Source: Zymoseptoria tritici IPO323 (lineage: Eukaryota > Ascomycota > Dothideomycetes > Mycosphaerellales > Mycosphaerellaceae). Taken from it: a stretch of 64,000 bases of DNA. Shown here piece by piece: positions 10,701-20,682 of this stretch. The stretch lies in the NCBI RefSeq assembly GCF_000219625.1, contig NC_018217.1:620001-684000 (forward strand), in the 5' to 3' direction. Position 1 is the first letter of the stretch; each line of letters opens with the position of its first letter. The notes beneath the pieces were generated by a model. That model saw only the letters and a list, made by a program, of their open reading frames with translations, was not told the DNA's origin and made no database searches. Position numbers and translations under genes: made by a program.

Positions 10701-13696
10701 TCAGTAAGCTGATGCACGAGGCGCAAGTCCAAATGTGGATCATGCTTTACGCGCTCTTCAAGGAAGCCATCTCCCAGAATGCCGAGCTGTTTCCCACTCC
10801 TCTGGAAGATCGGTTCGATTTCCTCCGGACAGTACATCGCAACCTAGGGATCCGAACTATCTGTGGCAGTTTGAACCGTGCCTTTGTTCGACTGCTCAAA
10901 GAAGAGTTCCTGCACATGAGTCACATCGATGGCTACGACAGCGAGCAGGCGCAGACGCTGTACGATCTCTACGGTTTGAACTGCTTCTTGAACCCTTCCT
11001 ATGAGCTCATCGAGCACGGCTGCACGAAAGATGCCATCCTCGACCGCGGATCAGCAATGCAGGCTACCGACCTGTTACTCGCGCAATCTTCCAAGCTAGC
11101 AATGAAGGATCTGGTGAAGCACACTCTGAAGGACACGATCGAGAAGGTGCATGGTGCACTACCCAAGAAGAAGCCCACGGACGCGATTCTGCGTAACCGA
11201 GATGTCTACCGTACCTATCTTCGATCGCCCCTCAATCCTCTCGACATTTACAACTGTCTGAAGGGTGAAGGCAATCATATCATGGCAACGTCAGTTGCGA
11301 GAGAGGACGCACCGCTTGCTTCGAAGGGATGGTACTTCCTGATGGGCCAGATATCGCTCACGAGGTTTCGTTCACAGAAGAGGACTGCCGCGGTACCGAC
11401 CGAAGATGTCGACATCGCCATTGCATTCTTTACGCAAGATCTTGAGTTTGCTATGGAGCATTGGGAGACTTGGTTCAGACTGGCCCAGGCTTACGACACC
11501 AAGATCGAAGAGAGTGTCGTCTGGTCGGCCGAGAAGCTCAACACGCAGATGCCTGACATCATTGTGCTTCAAAGAAATGCGATTCACTGCTACACGATGG
11601 CCACTGCGTTAGCTCAACGGTCCGCAGACTTTGGATTCGAGACTTCTGCCAAGATGACTGAGCTCTACACTGACTTCGCAACACGTCTCTACAGCTCGTC
11701 ACGAGAGCCATTCTCCATGCAAGCATTTGCTCTCGAGGATATTGACAGATTTGTGTCAAACGAACGTGGTGTCATCAAAGAGCCGGCATTCCAGCCGCTG
11801 CGGGTGTACACGGCGTGGAAATTGGCCAGTGTGCTTTTCGGTAGAGCACTCGCCGGCAAACCTGATAATTGGATGCTGCACTATATGATCGGGAAGTGCC
11901 TCTGGAAAATGCACTCCGCGACAGAGTCCGTCAGGCGCCACGACATTCCTCCGCCTGCGGTCCGCGTGCTGGAATCTTTCGTGCGTGCGCTTGAACTGCT
12001 ACCGGACAAGGACAAGAAGGAATCTCGTGACAGCAAGCGAGAGCCTGTTCTCGAACCCCATTACAAGCTCGTGACTATCGTGCACAAGCTGGTCCTTCGA
12101 GGTAGCATAGATCTGGCTCAGGCTAAAGAAGCGCTCGATCATACTCATCATGCACGCAAGGAGACATTCCCGGACAACACGGACGGCTGGCCTGCATTCA
12201 TGGTCGCTGTGCTCAAGAACCTTCGCACTGCGGACAAATCGAATTGGTACCACCGAATGATTGCTCGCGCCGCACAGATCGTATACAGTATGCCTAGTGC
12301 TGAAGTTGCTGGAGCGGGTCGAAACTGGGGGGCATCTGGTGCGAAGAACGAACTCACACAGCAAATGTTTACCAAGACCATGAACTTGCAAGTCTGGCGG
12401 CCCGAGAGCGAACGAGCAGGTCGTCACTTCGTCTATACTGCCCGATATACTCGCTTTTTCGTGCAGATTTTGAAAGAGCTCGGTGACCGGGCCAGCCTTG
12501 AGACCTTGGCTAGACGTGTGCGCAAACGCCTTCACGACATCTTTGAGCACAGTCTCGTGTGGCAAGATATCTGCAATGCATACCTGGCACTACTGCGTGC
12601 TTATGCCGAGCTCCCCGAAGGCCTAGAGACCTCTACCTTCAGTAACATCGCCCACGAAGACTTCCTCGCCCGCAAACCATGTCTGGAGAAATGGATGCAG
12701 AGCCAGGATCAGGGCGCGAGCCGCGCTTTGGACGTGCTGCGTGAAGTGCAGGAATTGAAGAAGATCAATCAGTCCTTGATGAAACCTGGCGCCATCGACG
12801 ATCTCATCGGCGACTCGTACGCTCACCTCTTCAACACCATCGGGAAGACCCTCTGGGACGAGGAACGCAGAGTTCAGCAGGAGCAGGAGGAGGAAGCGAG
12901 ACGACAGCCTCCGCCTGTCGTTAGTCCACCTAGGAACCCGATGATGAGCCTGCACCATCTCATGAACATCGATGGCGCGTCCGAAGCCCCCACGCGGCCA
13001 GACCCAGCAGTCTCCACCACCACACCGCAGCCCACAGAGCCCGCTCCCTCTCGACGTAAGACTGGCGTTGGTCGACGGGAGATCCGCACGTGCGCTGAAG
13101 CTGGCTTCCAAAAGTCTACCGCATCTGGTGGCGCCACCTCTGGAGCCTCGAAGACTGAAGGCCCCGTTATCAGACCTATCCAAATTGTCATAGACAGGCA
13201 GCGTGGCTTGACTTCAGCAGAAAACTCCGCACAGAACAGCGCTCCCGGTAGCATCCACGATAGCGCGGACGATGAGAGCGAGCTCAGTGAGCTGGAGGAG
13301 GAGGGCGACGAAGCTGAAGCGGAGGGCGAAGGCGAGGAGAACGATGCGGGGAGCGCGCAGCGTCAACTCATACGACCCATGTTCCCTGGTCTGGCTGTCG
13401 TAAACATGGAGCAGACCACTGATGCGGATGGACAGCAAGTCATGCGTCCGAGGCCAGTGTTTCCTGGTGTCGACTGGATGATTGAGCTCAGCAAGCCTGC
13501 GCAGGCAGAGAGTGCGGACGGACAGCAAGCTGTGCGCTCGAGACCAGTGTTCCCTGGCAGCGATTTCGTCAATCAGCTAATCAAGCCCGATGACTCGGAA
13601 GACGATGAGGACATGGAGGATGAGCAGGTGGACGAGGATGTGAGGATGCAGGAGGACAACGAAATGCCAGATCATACAGCTGAGCGTGAAGGTTGA
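7724..13696 (+). CDS. HIR3: Histone transcription regulator 3 (HIR complex subunit)
   Basis: Large scaffold subunit of the HIR histone chaperone complex (CABIN1 homologue), which deposits H3-H4 independently of replication and represses histone genes. A single uninterrupted frame of 1990 aa. The N-terminus (MSGFNALNIESDDESDIEID, then IEEALKLYQIALKYHSEG and YQALFDSDIFKYPES) is the family signature with the first TPR. Helical TPR-like repeats follow through most of the protein, e.g. WETWFRLAQAYDTKIEES near residue 1245 and WMLHYMIGKCLWKM near 1390. A basic, Ser/Arg-rich linker lies at about residues 405-440. The C-terminus is disordered and acidic (DDESELSELEEEGDEAEAE) and ends with three copies of an RPxFPG motif. 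A gene this long without introns is unusual in this intron-rich neighbourhood. Confidence 0.93.
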   Translation: MSGFNALNIESDDESDIEIDDTKEIQIEEALKLYQIALKYHSEGPDSFAQASEAYQALFDSDIFKYPESQAELQRIELYGAAPEIDGLWDDVVSGSVTAATSLDTGPSTLPQVLHLSHKNFAQFKLDALDAKLDQFNVTLNQVLADALVALDHFVKALDKDDSDIDLWRRTASVGEILDSKRVARFCLESVLDGDDDGLNGVLSLPGLEEGFAGEQLRDLIAALQDQLSMLQGPLSTTKRKALSKLLKQGLHPYDGMISHQATLRAQDRQKAEAIHPKRAILKTPATWADLGEELLRHLMAAQHGKSVDCVGQAVCFDLSATQSGSMKVHDPSSSPEEQSPPPNLVNNTAFPTSIAEQFPGLDHGVPTVQPQIAFADPSMGPAPDPADEDAEMIDTSVVVLPSRKRSGDTAGLNEGTEESRSKRRTTRGRESNINGEDSRQAIIDANARWEFEQQLNEVQAADDWMFETVGNLYERIGIVGFGACRNVRQDMQLSTTESSTPSHEAEPSISDLRHARSDLQAFLQKYNNQLANLILHGGENLDISKGSSASSAGSMFASGGTSKSIAKLPTCPDDGLAELLQSVNSGWLLVEDVAWLFIQAMLRPGLSVQGNTYTEFLWPEHLKTMIVRTLVNFDRSIFRLACSELEAQDEAQLSPAILSLAEVIQTIFELHLDIYCLIKQPNSGVDEDTVIEQGDRLQRWSELAREVVQLNATIEGSGRLESTLNLRFLWATTFNIGASSEVSQDHVIECMRDLRSVLVASGQPAIYLQNNAIMPELSTSALDREVSKLTTRDFFLKVTDQDLGDPAAVIENLEPLLESLDPAIALNPLVADDSSESASATLSHVSPELIKFLESSHISIRLLLWQRLRDAYYAIEYTPMVVYCYFRMIRMILGELKRFEVVDAESSERQVTVLKSFRLLLDMVKKLYELINTSENPLECIDESGLRLAVDSFGEILQLIQVFNVTEDVIRVGQAQPPTLANGNAASSFTAVSKLMHEAQVQMWIMLYALFKEAISQNAELFPTPLEDRFDFLRTVHRNLGIRTICGSLNRAFVRLLKEEFLHMSHIDGYDSEQAQTLYDLYGLNCFLNPSYELIEHGCTKDAILDRGSAMQATDLLLAQSSKLAMKDLVKHTLKDTIEKVHGALPKKKPTDAILRNRDVYRTYLRSPLNPLDIYNCLKGEGNHIMATSVAREDAPLASKGWYFLMGQISLTRFRSQKRTAAVPTEDVDIAIAFFTQDLEFAMEHWETWFRLAQAYDTKIEESVVWSAEKLNTQMPDIIVLQRNAIHCYTMATALAQRSADFGFETSAKMTELYTDFATRLYSSSREPFSMQAFALEDIDRFVSNERGVIKEPAFQPLRVYTAWKLASVLFGRALAGKPDNWMLHYMIGKCLWKMHSATESVRRHDIPPPAVRVLESFVRALELLPDKDKKESRDSKREPVLEPHYKLVTIVHKLVLRGSIDLAQAKEALDHTHHARKETFPDNTDGWPAFMVAVLKNLRTADKSNWYHRMIARAAQIVYSMPSAEVAGAGRNWGASGAKNELTQQMFTKTMNLQVWRPESERAGRHFVYTARYTRFFVQILKELGDRASLETLARRVRKRLHDIFEHSLVWQDICNAYLALLRAYAELPEGLETSTFSNIAHEDFLARKPCLEKWMQSQDQGASRALDVLREVQELKKINQSLMKPGAIDDLIGDSYAHLFNTIGKTLWDEERRVQQEQEEEARRQPPPVVSPPRNPMMSLHHLMNIDGASEAPTRPDPAVSTTTPQPTEPAPSRRKTGVGRREIRTCAEAGFQKSTASGGATSGASKTEGPVIRPIQIVIDRQRGLTSAENSAQNSAPGSIHDSADDESELSELEEEGDEAEAEGEGEENDAGSAQRQLIRPMFPGLAVVNMEQTTDADGQQVMRPRPVFPGVDWMIELSKPAQAESADGQQAVRSRPVFPGSDFVNQLIKPDDSEDDEDMEDEQVDEDVRMQEDNEMPDHTAEREG

Positions 13697-14367
13697 GGCG
13701 AGAGCTTTTGAAAACTACCTCACCTTCCTTCTCCAGCTCGAACTGCACAATCCCAGCTAATCGAGCGAGACCTGTACGTCGAAGATTGCGCAGGAAGATG
13801 GGGAGTTGTGCATTAGGACGGTCCAGTGTGAAAGTCTACAGACTGTCGGTAATGTATCTCTTCGCTAATGCATATACTGCACCGAGGGGAGTGGCCGTCA
13901 TTGGCTTGGAGTGTCTAGTTCGAGCGGGAGCAAGGAGCTATCGAAAACGGCTGGTCTGACGGTGACTTCACGTCCACGTCGATGTCGCTAGCTACTTGCT
14001 TTCATGTTCCTCTCCTGTGGGTCTTTACAATCAATCCAACAACTCTATTTCCTGCGCTGACAGGGTGTATAGGCAAGTCAGGAAAGCATGTCGAGAATAG
14101 GGTCCCGTCACTATATGTATCTTGGCCATCAGTCCCATGGAGCACGCCAAAGCTTACCATGTCAAGCACGAGTCTGTTCACATCAAAGCCAATCAGGACG
14201 CCGTACCGCATTATCTTCCAGATGTCGGGAGGCGACCTACGGTTGTAGTCTCAATAGGCTAGTCTTGCGTTAGCAAAATATGGCATTGAAGAGGTATAAG
14301 GTCGTTGTGGTTTTGACTGCCTTCCGTGCAATCCACCCACGATCAGACGACAAACAAGTGTATCAAA
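13697..14367. other. Intergenic, nothing recognised
   Basis: 3' flank of HIR3 and upstream region of the first BTB gene. Short frames on both strands have no motif or splice support. Confidence 0.4.
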
Positions 14368-15634
14368 ATGCACGATACCATCGAAACGACGTCCCTTACC
14401 CAAGATGTGTTCGTCGCCGAGCATGGCGATATGTTCCTCACATGCCATGGTGCCGGCGACCAACTCGAATGCAATAATGCAACCATGTATCAGCTGTACG
14501 TGAGGACAGTTGAGATCAACGTCCGTTACCAGTGCTGAACAAGTCTACAGCAACCAACACCACCGCCGCGTGAGACTCCTGGTCAGTCGCGAAGTGCTGC
14601 GACTTGCCTCTCCCGTCTTCGCCAACATGTTGATATACACCATTGAAGGTGACGAATGGGACATCCGACTGGCTCTGGGTGAGAATATGCTCGACTTCTG
14701 CCGAGTTCTCCATAAGCGATACGACCAACTTTCGCAAACGATCGACGAGGTGTCTTTGTACCGCATGGCTTTGCTTGCGAATAAGTACAAAGCTACCGCG
14801 GCCGTCAGACCATTTGCGGTATCGACCATCAAGAACCTGATAGAGATCACCGACCAGAGAGGCTTGCTCAGCCTTCTTGTGTCGGCGCACCTGCTGAGCC
14901 TGCCTGGGTTATTTGCAGAATTAAGCTCGGAGATCGTCTTAAGGAGCAAAGGTCGGGTCGAGTTGGGAATGCTGCACTTGGACTTCCCGCGGTCGTTTAC
15001 AGACAAGTACGAAGATGTCCTTGCAGACCGGTCGGCTTCGGAATTAAGCTTCGTTTTTGGTTAGTTACAGCCTCCTCCGATGCGATACCCGCTAACACCC
15101 TCTGCAGAGTCGCTTCAGAGCACCCTCGCCTACTTCCACAGTCAAACGAGGCGGATCGTGGAGAGGTGGATGTTTGACGTACTGGACTACAACGGTAGAC
15201 TTGCTGGCGACTGCGCAACCCACTGCACAGCAGCCCAGCAGTACAACTTCGACTTCACAAAGCTTTTGTGCTCCAGAGGATTATGGCCATCGACGAAACT
15301 CGCCACACTCAGCCTTGATGAAGTCTTCAACACCTTTCGCAAGGACATGGCAAACCCCTGCAGCTTTTTGCACCTCGATCCGGTACCATGTTGCAATGCC
15401 TGCTACGTCTGCAAAGCTCCGTCAATCATGGAGTTGGCCGAGGCGCTCAGAGCTCAGGAGATGCACGTTCGAGAGCTTCTCCCCAAGCCCTGCCTTCATT
15501 GCGTTGTCCAAAGCGTCCAGCTTGGACTTCCAATCTCCACACAATACGGCTGGTCGGACTGCCTCAAACACAGGCACGCAACAGAGACCGATCCAGAGCT
15601 TGAGGACCGTTGCGCGATGTTGAGTAGGCAATGA
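14368..15634 (+). CDS. BTB/POZ-domain protein with Cys-rich C-terminus
   Basis: Three exons join in frame: 14368-14495, 14551-15059 and 15108-15634, 387 aa. The BTB fold is seen in TQDVFVAEHGDMFLTCHGAG (about residues 10-30) continuing across the first junction into RVRLLVSREVLRLASPVFANML. The middle (VSLYRMALLANKYKATAAV, LLSLLVSAHLLSLPGLFAEL) matches the helical continuation found in fungal BTB proteins. The C-terminal third has paired cysteines (PCCNACYVCKAP, PCLHCV), probably a small metal site. Filamentous fungi carry large, fast-evolving families of such proteins, most without known function; cullin-3 adaptor activity is a family-level possibility only. It lies in tandem with a second BTB gene. 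Confidence 0.75.
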
Positions 15635-15661
15635 GGCCGGAGAAGAAACGGAGAAGCGTGC

Positions 15662-15883
15662 TACCTCCGTGCTTCCGCTCAAACTGTACACTCCAAGCTA
15701 CCTAGGTGCACTTTGTCCAAGCAAATGTGAGCGACAACGAGGAGTCAAACTACTAACCGGGACCGTATCGTTGTCGCAGAACGGATTTCGATGCCGAGCT
15801 CACCAACCTTCTTCGCATTCCTCGCCCTACATGCTTCGCTCGATTAGCTTGGTCGGTGCAGTTTGAGCGGAAGCACGGAGGTA
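15662..15883. mobile_element. 222-bp MITE-like element, copy 1
   Basis: Terminal inverted repeats at 15662-15686 and 15859-15883 are identical over 25 bp (starting TACCTCCGTGCTTCCGCTC), with weaker pairing extending inward to about 46 bp (CCAAGCT on both sides). There is no coding capacity. A flanking TA on each side is compatible with a Tc1/mariner-type TA duplication. It begins 28 bp after the stop codon of the first BTB gene. A second copy of exactly the same length lies at 22910-23131. Confidence 0.85.
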
Positions 15884-16185
15884 GGAGTCCAAACCAGGAA
15901 AGACAAGGATTTCCTCAGATCTGGATGTCTCGATCTTGTCGTAATCGGCTTACATGGCGGGTGGGTAGTCCAGATAGCTGCCTGAGGTATCAATCGTCGT
16001 GAAGGTAGGTGAATGAAAGAACAATCGTAAGAAAAGCGCAGCGTTTGCCCCTGGTCCAAGCTTTCACTTCATCACATGCAAAACAACAACCCATTGTAAA
16101 CATCTCAAGATCTTGCGCACGCATTATCCGGCATCGATCCCACCACCATACTCGATATCCTTCAACATCACTCAACGTCGCCACC

Positions 16186-17431
16186 ATGTCGGACGACGAC
16201 CAGCCCTTGGTGAAGCGACAGAAGACGACCATGTTCGGCCTGCCATCACCAGCGACTCCAGGTCTGATGTTGACCGCGATGCCCACCGTCGTAAACGCAG
16301 CATCATCAGATGAATCGACTACTCTCGACGTTTGCGGCGAAGGCGACATTGTGCTGATGGTCGACACTGTTGGAGGCTCCACGACACCGTAAGTCACCCA
16401 AAAATGCGCGCTCCGTCCCGGGCTAACAGTTCTCCAGCATCGGCATTCGTGTCTCAAGCCAGGTCCTCAGCATCACGTCTCCTGTTTTCAAGCGCATGTT
16501 CCAGACATCAAACGAAGCCACAGGAGGCGTCAATGGCACAGCCTGTCGCAGCGACAACGCAAAGGTCGTGCGCCTGCCCGACGATGACGGCGATACGATC
16601 TTCCTCCTCATGAACGTGCTTCATCTGCGCAACGACTCCTTGCCAGCTCGCATCGAATCCAACGCTCTGTCCCACTTCGCTGCCATGGTCACCAAGTACG
16701 ACTGTGTCAACGCCGCTGGCCGCGCCGCCTCCACTTGGTTCGACCACATCTACGCAAAGTGCAGCAATCCGCCACTCTTTCAGATGGTCGAAGCCGCATA
16801 CCTCCTCAACGACGCCGTCTGGTTTGCGCGCTTCACTAGCCGCTTCGTCCTCAATGAGCGCCTAGGACAAGAAGCTTCCAAGCTCGCCAGTCACCCCGAA
16901 CGATACGATCTTGCAAACGCAGTCCTCGCCCGTCAGCGTCAAGCCAAAGCGGACCTGAAATGCGACTTAGACCTCCTCGTCGAGCCATGCGCCGAAGCCC
17001 TTGCCAGCAATACCCAGCATCTCATGGGTTGCGCGCCTGATGACGACAAGACTGATTTCGATGTGGAACAGCGACCAGAAGGCTGCTACGTGGACAAAGA
17101 AGGCGGGACAGAATGCCTGGTGAATCTGCGCGACGACAACCTCTGGCCGTCTACCCGCTGGTCCAACATTCTCCGTACGACAGTCGATGCCATCGCCGTC
17201 CACATCCCTCCCGACCTCAACAGGATCGACGAATGCTACTTCTGCATCGATGTGGAGGAGAAATTCGCGGCGGCTCTTCAGCTCGTCCGAGCCATGCACA
17301 AGGACCGCCTGTGGGGCCTGTGCTTGGACTGCTACAAGCACAACGGTCTTTACATCGGAGAGTGCCGTTACGATCATTTCAAGATCTCGACAGTCGCGGC
17401 CGCGACTTATCGACCCGCAAATGGCAATTGA
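16186..17431 (+). CDS. BTB/POZ-domain protein, second copy type
   Basis: Two exons, 16186-16388 and 16438-17431, give 398 aa. Start context is GCCACCATGTC. After a Lys/Arg patch (LVKRQKTTMFG), the BTB core reads CGEGDIVLMVDTVGGSTTP, then across the intron IGIRVSSQVLSITSPVFKRM, followed by an acidic DDDGDTIFLLMNVLHLR helix region. The C-terminal part has CYFCIDVEEKF and LCLDCYKHNGLYIGECRYDH, a Cys pattern analogous to the C-terminal cysteines of the upstream BTB gene. The two proteins share architecture but little sequence, suggesting an old duplication. Function unknown. Confidence 0.78.
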
Positions 17432-18142
17432 CCGAAGGCGACTGGATGGGAGGATTGCACAAGGAGAGATGAAGCACAGATTGCGCGAAGGAAACTAGGA
17501 TGAAAGAGCGAACTTCAGCGCAATAACTGGAGATGTTGGTATGATGTCTTTGAAGGACCCATGGGAAAGGGACAAGAAAGCACGTAGCTCGCGACAAGGA
17601 CGTGGGATCACCGTCACGCCTTACATGTACGCTGAACAAGGTGTCCAATCAGTCGACCTGCGTACTCCATCGGCCTGCCATCCTGTCTTACCCGCACGCT
17701 TAATAAAGTGTTCTGCTAGCTTGCTTTGACGAGACGATAGCCGTGTAGGTAACTTGACTGGACGGCATGATAGCCGTACAAATATGGTAGCTTGACTGCC
17801 CACTGGCCGTGCATGGACATTTGCTGGACGTTTTATTAGCCGTACATGTATCCTGTCCGAACCTTTGAATAGTCGTCTACTTAACTTAGCTGTACGTTCT
17901 CTTAGCATGCCACGGCGACTGACATGTGTACTGCCATGTACGCTGCCATGAACGCTACCATGCACACTGCCAGGCACGCTGCCATGCACGCTGCCATGCA
18001 CGTTCAAAATGATGTTCTGGTAACTTATCTGTACATCGTTTTAGCATGCCGTGCTCACTGCTCACTGGCGAGTACGCTTCGAAGGCTTACTGCTATCTCC
18101 ATTCATCCTGTCCACCAGTCTCAACACAGTCGTCGTAAAGCA
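17432..18142. other. Intergenic with diverged short repeats
   Basis: 3' flank of the second BTB gene and of the convergent kinesin gene. It contains a 12-bp tandem array (separate entry) flanked by two related sequences near 17882-17916 and 18019-18053 (both AACTTA-CTGTAC ... TTAGCATGCC). No gene recognised. Confidence 0.5.
17930..18002. repeat. 12-bp tandem repeat (minisatellite)
   Basis: About six imperfect copies of a 12-bp unit, consensus GCTGCCATGCAC. On the minus strand it reads as a Ser-Val-His-Gly repeat, but no gene supports translation. Confidence 0.75.
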
Positions 18143-20475
18143 TCACAAATCGTCAAGGCCCATGCCACTGCCATCCCACTTTCTTGTCTTGAGAACTCTC
18201 ATCTTCTTGCTCGGACTTCTCAGCCCTTGCTCCCTCTCCGCCAACGCCAATCTCTCTCTGAGTCTCTGATTCTCATCCTCCAAGTCCTCTAGTCTCTGAT
18301 CGTTCTTCCCAGACTTCGTTCCGACGTCGGACGGCAGCGCATTCTCTTTCTCATCCTCAGCATCCTCAAAGACCTCCACCTGAATACCTCTTGCCATGAT
18401 CTCCAATTTCCGATCGATGTGAGCATCGTTGAGATCTTGTTCCTCATCCCTGGCAGCACGCCATCTTCGTTGCTCTCGGGCCATTTGGCTCTCCATCTCG
18501 GCAAATACCTCCTGTCGGATCTCAGCTTCGACGTCCTCGATACGCATCTCTGCTGTGGTCCAAGATGCCTCCGCTTCGATCCGTCGCTGTGTCTCCTCTT
18601 CCAGGCGTAGCTGTGTCACTTCGAGATCTGCCCTCAGGCGTTCGAGTTCTGCGAGGGCGGCTTCAAGTTCTTCGACAACGGCACTGGGTGTTGTGCGTCC
18701 ACTCGATGCAGTGCCTGGTCGAGCTGCATTAAAGGTCGTCCCAGACAATATTGTCGAGGTCACGCTTGGGATCCGAGGCACTGTAACTTCGCGAGCTAAT
18801 GCACTGTATCGGAGGATCTGACTTGTAGCATTGAAGTCGCCGAGCGGGTCGGCAGTGACGACCATAATGGCCTTTTGAGACGCTTTGTGAGCGCTGGCAT
18901 TGTGTCCGCCGTGATGCGGGAAGCTGTTACTGAACAACAGCTCAGTGAGCTTGCATTGCCGGAATGGAACGAGGTTTGGTGTTGTGGCGTGTGCATTGTC
19001 CGATTGCATCTGCATGCATTGGCCAAGGTACATGAGTGATTCGTTGATTTTGCCAGCTTCTGCCAGTGTGGCACCGGCTGTCTTTGCGGCACGTGCTCGT
19101 TCAGAACCTTGAGAGTGTCAGTAAAGTAGACTCTTCGATAGAGTCGAGCAGATCTTACCAGCAAGATCGACAATGGTCATGGTGCTGCTGGACCATGGCC
19201 CAGGCACGCCCCTTCCCCGATGTCGCTTCTTGACATCAACGCAGAAGAATCCATGACTACGTGAGCTGGCGGCATTGCTCCCTGTTCCAGCGACCTTCCG
19301 CTCTTGTAGGCCAGTCTCCAAAACCAACAAAGCATCGTCTAAACTCGAGCACACCACCTTCCTCAGTCCAGCCACCACCTTCCTGTCGGGAGACCCCTCG
19401 GTACTCTTGAAGAGCAGAGCACGACGTTTTTGGGTTGATTTTGCGCCCATTGATGGTGTGAGAAGATCGAAGATTCGATCGTTGTACACCTCGTACATGC
19501 TAACAACAATCGCGTACTCGGCGTTGTCGTCGATATCGATGGAAATATCGTTGATCGATGGCGATTGCGGTAGGGTGGAGATGCGAGGGAGGTAACGCTT
19601 CGAGGCCGGTGCAGACATGAAGGACGACTCCTGCAAAGAAGAGGTGAGCTTGGAGAGTCCACGAGAAAGTTGAGAAAAAGGAGATCTTGAAGGAGAAATC
19701 TGAGCATGAGAGGAGCGTTGATGCTTCGACAGAGAAGGATACAGACGCTTGTAAGCAGACTGTGGAGGTGATGACGACAAGAGATCATTTTGCAAAGGAA
19801 AGGCGCCTGGTATGCGCGAAGACGGAGAATGTGGCGTGAAATCGCGTACCATGGCCGGCGTGGGGGCGCGCGACATGCGGGAATTGGTAGTGTTTCCGTC
19901 GAATGCGCCATCGAGGAAGTGCGTCGCAGAGCACAGCTGGGACTCAGATACGTCTGCGTGACATAGCGAAGAAAAGATGGCCTCGCTCGAGTCGGCGTCC
20001 ACGAGATGAGGCTCGGTATGGGTGAAGAGGAGGTCGAGCGTCAGTTGCGTCAGTCCTCGCTGTGATCGGGATCCGAGAATGGTGTGGCTCTATACTTTTG
20101 TCAATCGAGATTCGCATGATACCACGTCGATATCCATATCCATACCTTGCCCGATCCTGTCACACCCAAAGTCGCCAGTAATCCATCACGACCCTCTCTG
20201 CCAGGTGCTCCCAATACGCCTTGAATGAGCTCCACGGCTCCCGTGGTCTCGAATAGTTCGCGCTGTCCAGCATTCTCCTCAAACACTCTCGTAAATGCGA
20301 ATCTCTCAATTGCTCTCTTTCTTGTATCGCCAGTCGGAGGCTTGATCGTGATATGGGTTGGGGCTGAGAGGCCACCGGGCTCGACGTCCAGAAATCGCTC
20401 CTTGTCGACGGCAGTGGAAGGGCGGAGTCTCAGAAAGACATCGAACAGCGCGGTCGAGGGCTTGGGTTGCTCCAT
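18143..20475 (-). CDS. Kinesin-6-type motor protein
   Basis: Microtubule motor, probably of the kinesin-6 group (MKLP1/Klp9-like, spindle midzone and cytokinesis). Exons 20475-20146, 20089-19159 and 19107-18143 join in frame to 741 aa. The motor domain starts almost at the N-terminus (FDVFLRLRPS) and the P-loop is LGVTGSGK/S, with the first intron falling right after the Lys codon. A long, low-complexity insertion of about 130 residues follows, as in the loop-6 insertion of kinesin-6, and then YAIVVSMYEVYNDRIFDLL. Switch I is NAASSRSHGFF and switch II is DLAGSERARAAK, spanning the second intron. Next come GKINESLMYLGQCM, VPFRQCKLTELLF and a C-terminal coiled coil rich in Glu/Arg/Leu. The usual GQTGSGKT is changed to GVTGSGKS, still a plausible nucleotide-binding loop. 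Confidence 0.87.
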
Positions 20476-20682
20476 GGTTGCTGATGAAGTGAGATATGTT
20501 GCAAGGGAGCTGGTCCTCGAAAGATGCACGCGGTCCGAAACCCTTTTCAAAAAAAAGCCACAACAAACCGCGTTGCCAGGAGCGATGTATGACAATTTGG
20601 GGGCGGAAGGTTTTAGCGCGATGGTTTGGCGACCGCGACAAATTGTCGATGGTGGACTTGAAGGTATCTCGACCAAAGGATC
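20476..20682. promoter_or_regulatory. Divergent promoter region, kinesin / PPR gene
   Basis: Only 207 bp separates the two start codons, so both promoters must lie within or overlap the neighbour's leader. No specific site assigned. Confidence 0.45.

Noticed and set aside
12623..13254. Long minus-strand frames inside HIR3
   Set aside because: Shadow frames produced by codon bias in the real plus-strand gene.
17621..18007. Minus-strand frame with a Ser-Val-His-Gly repeat
   Set aside because: Explained by the 12-bp tandem DNA repeat; no gene signals around it.
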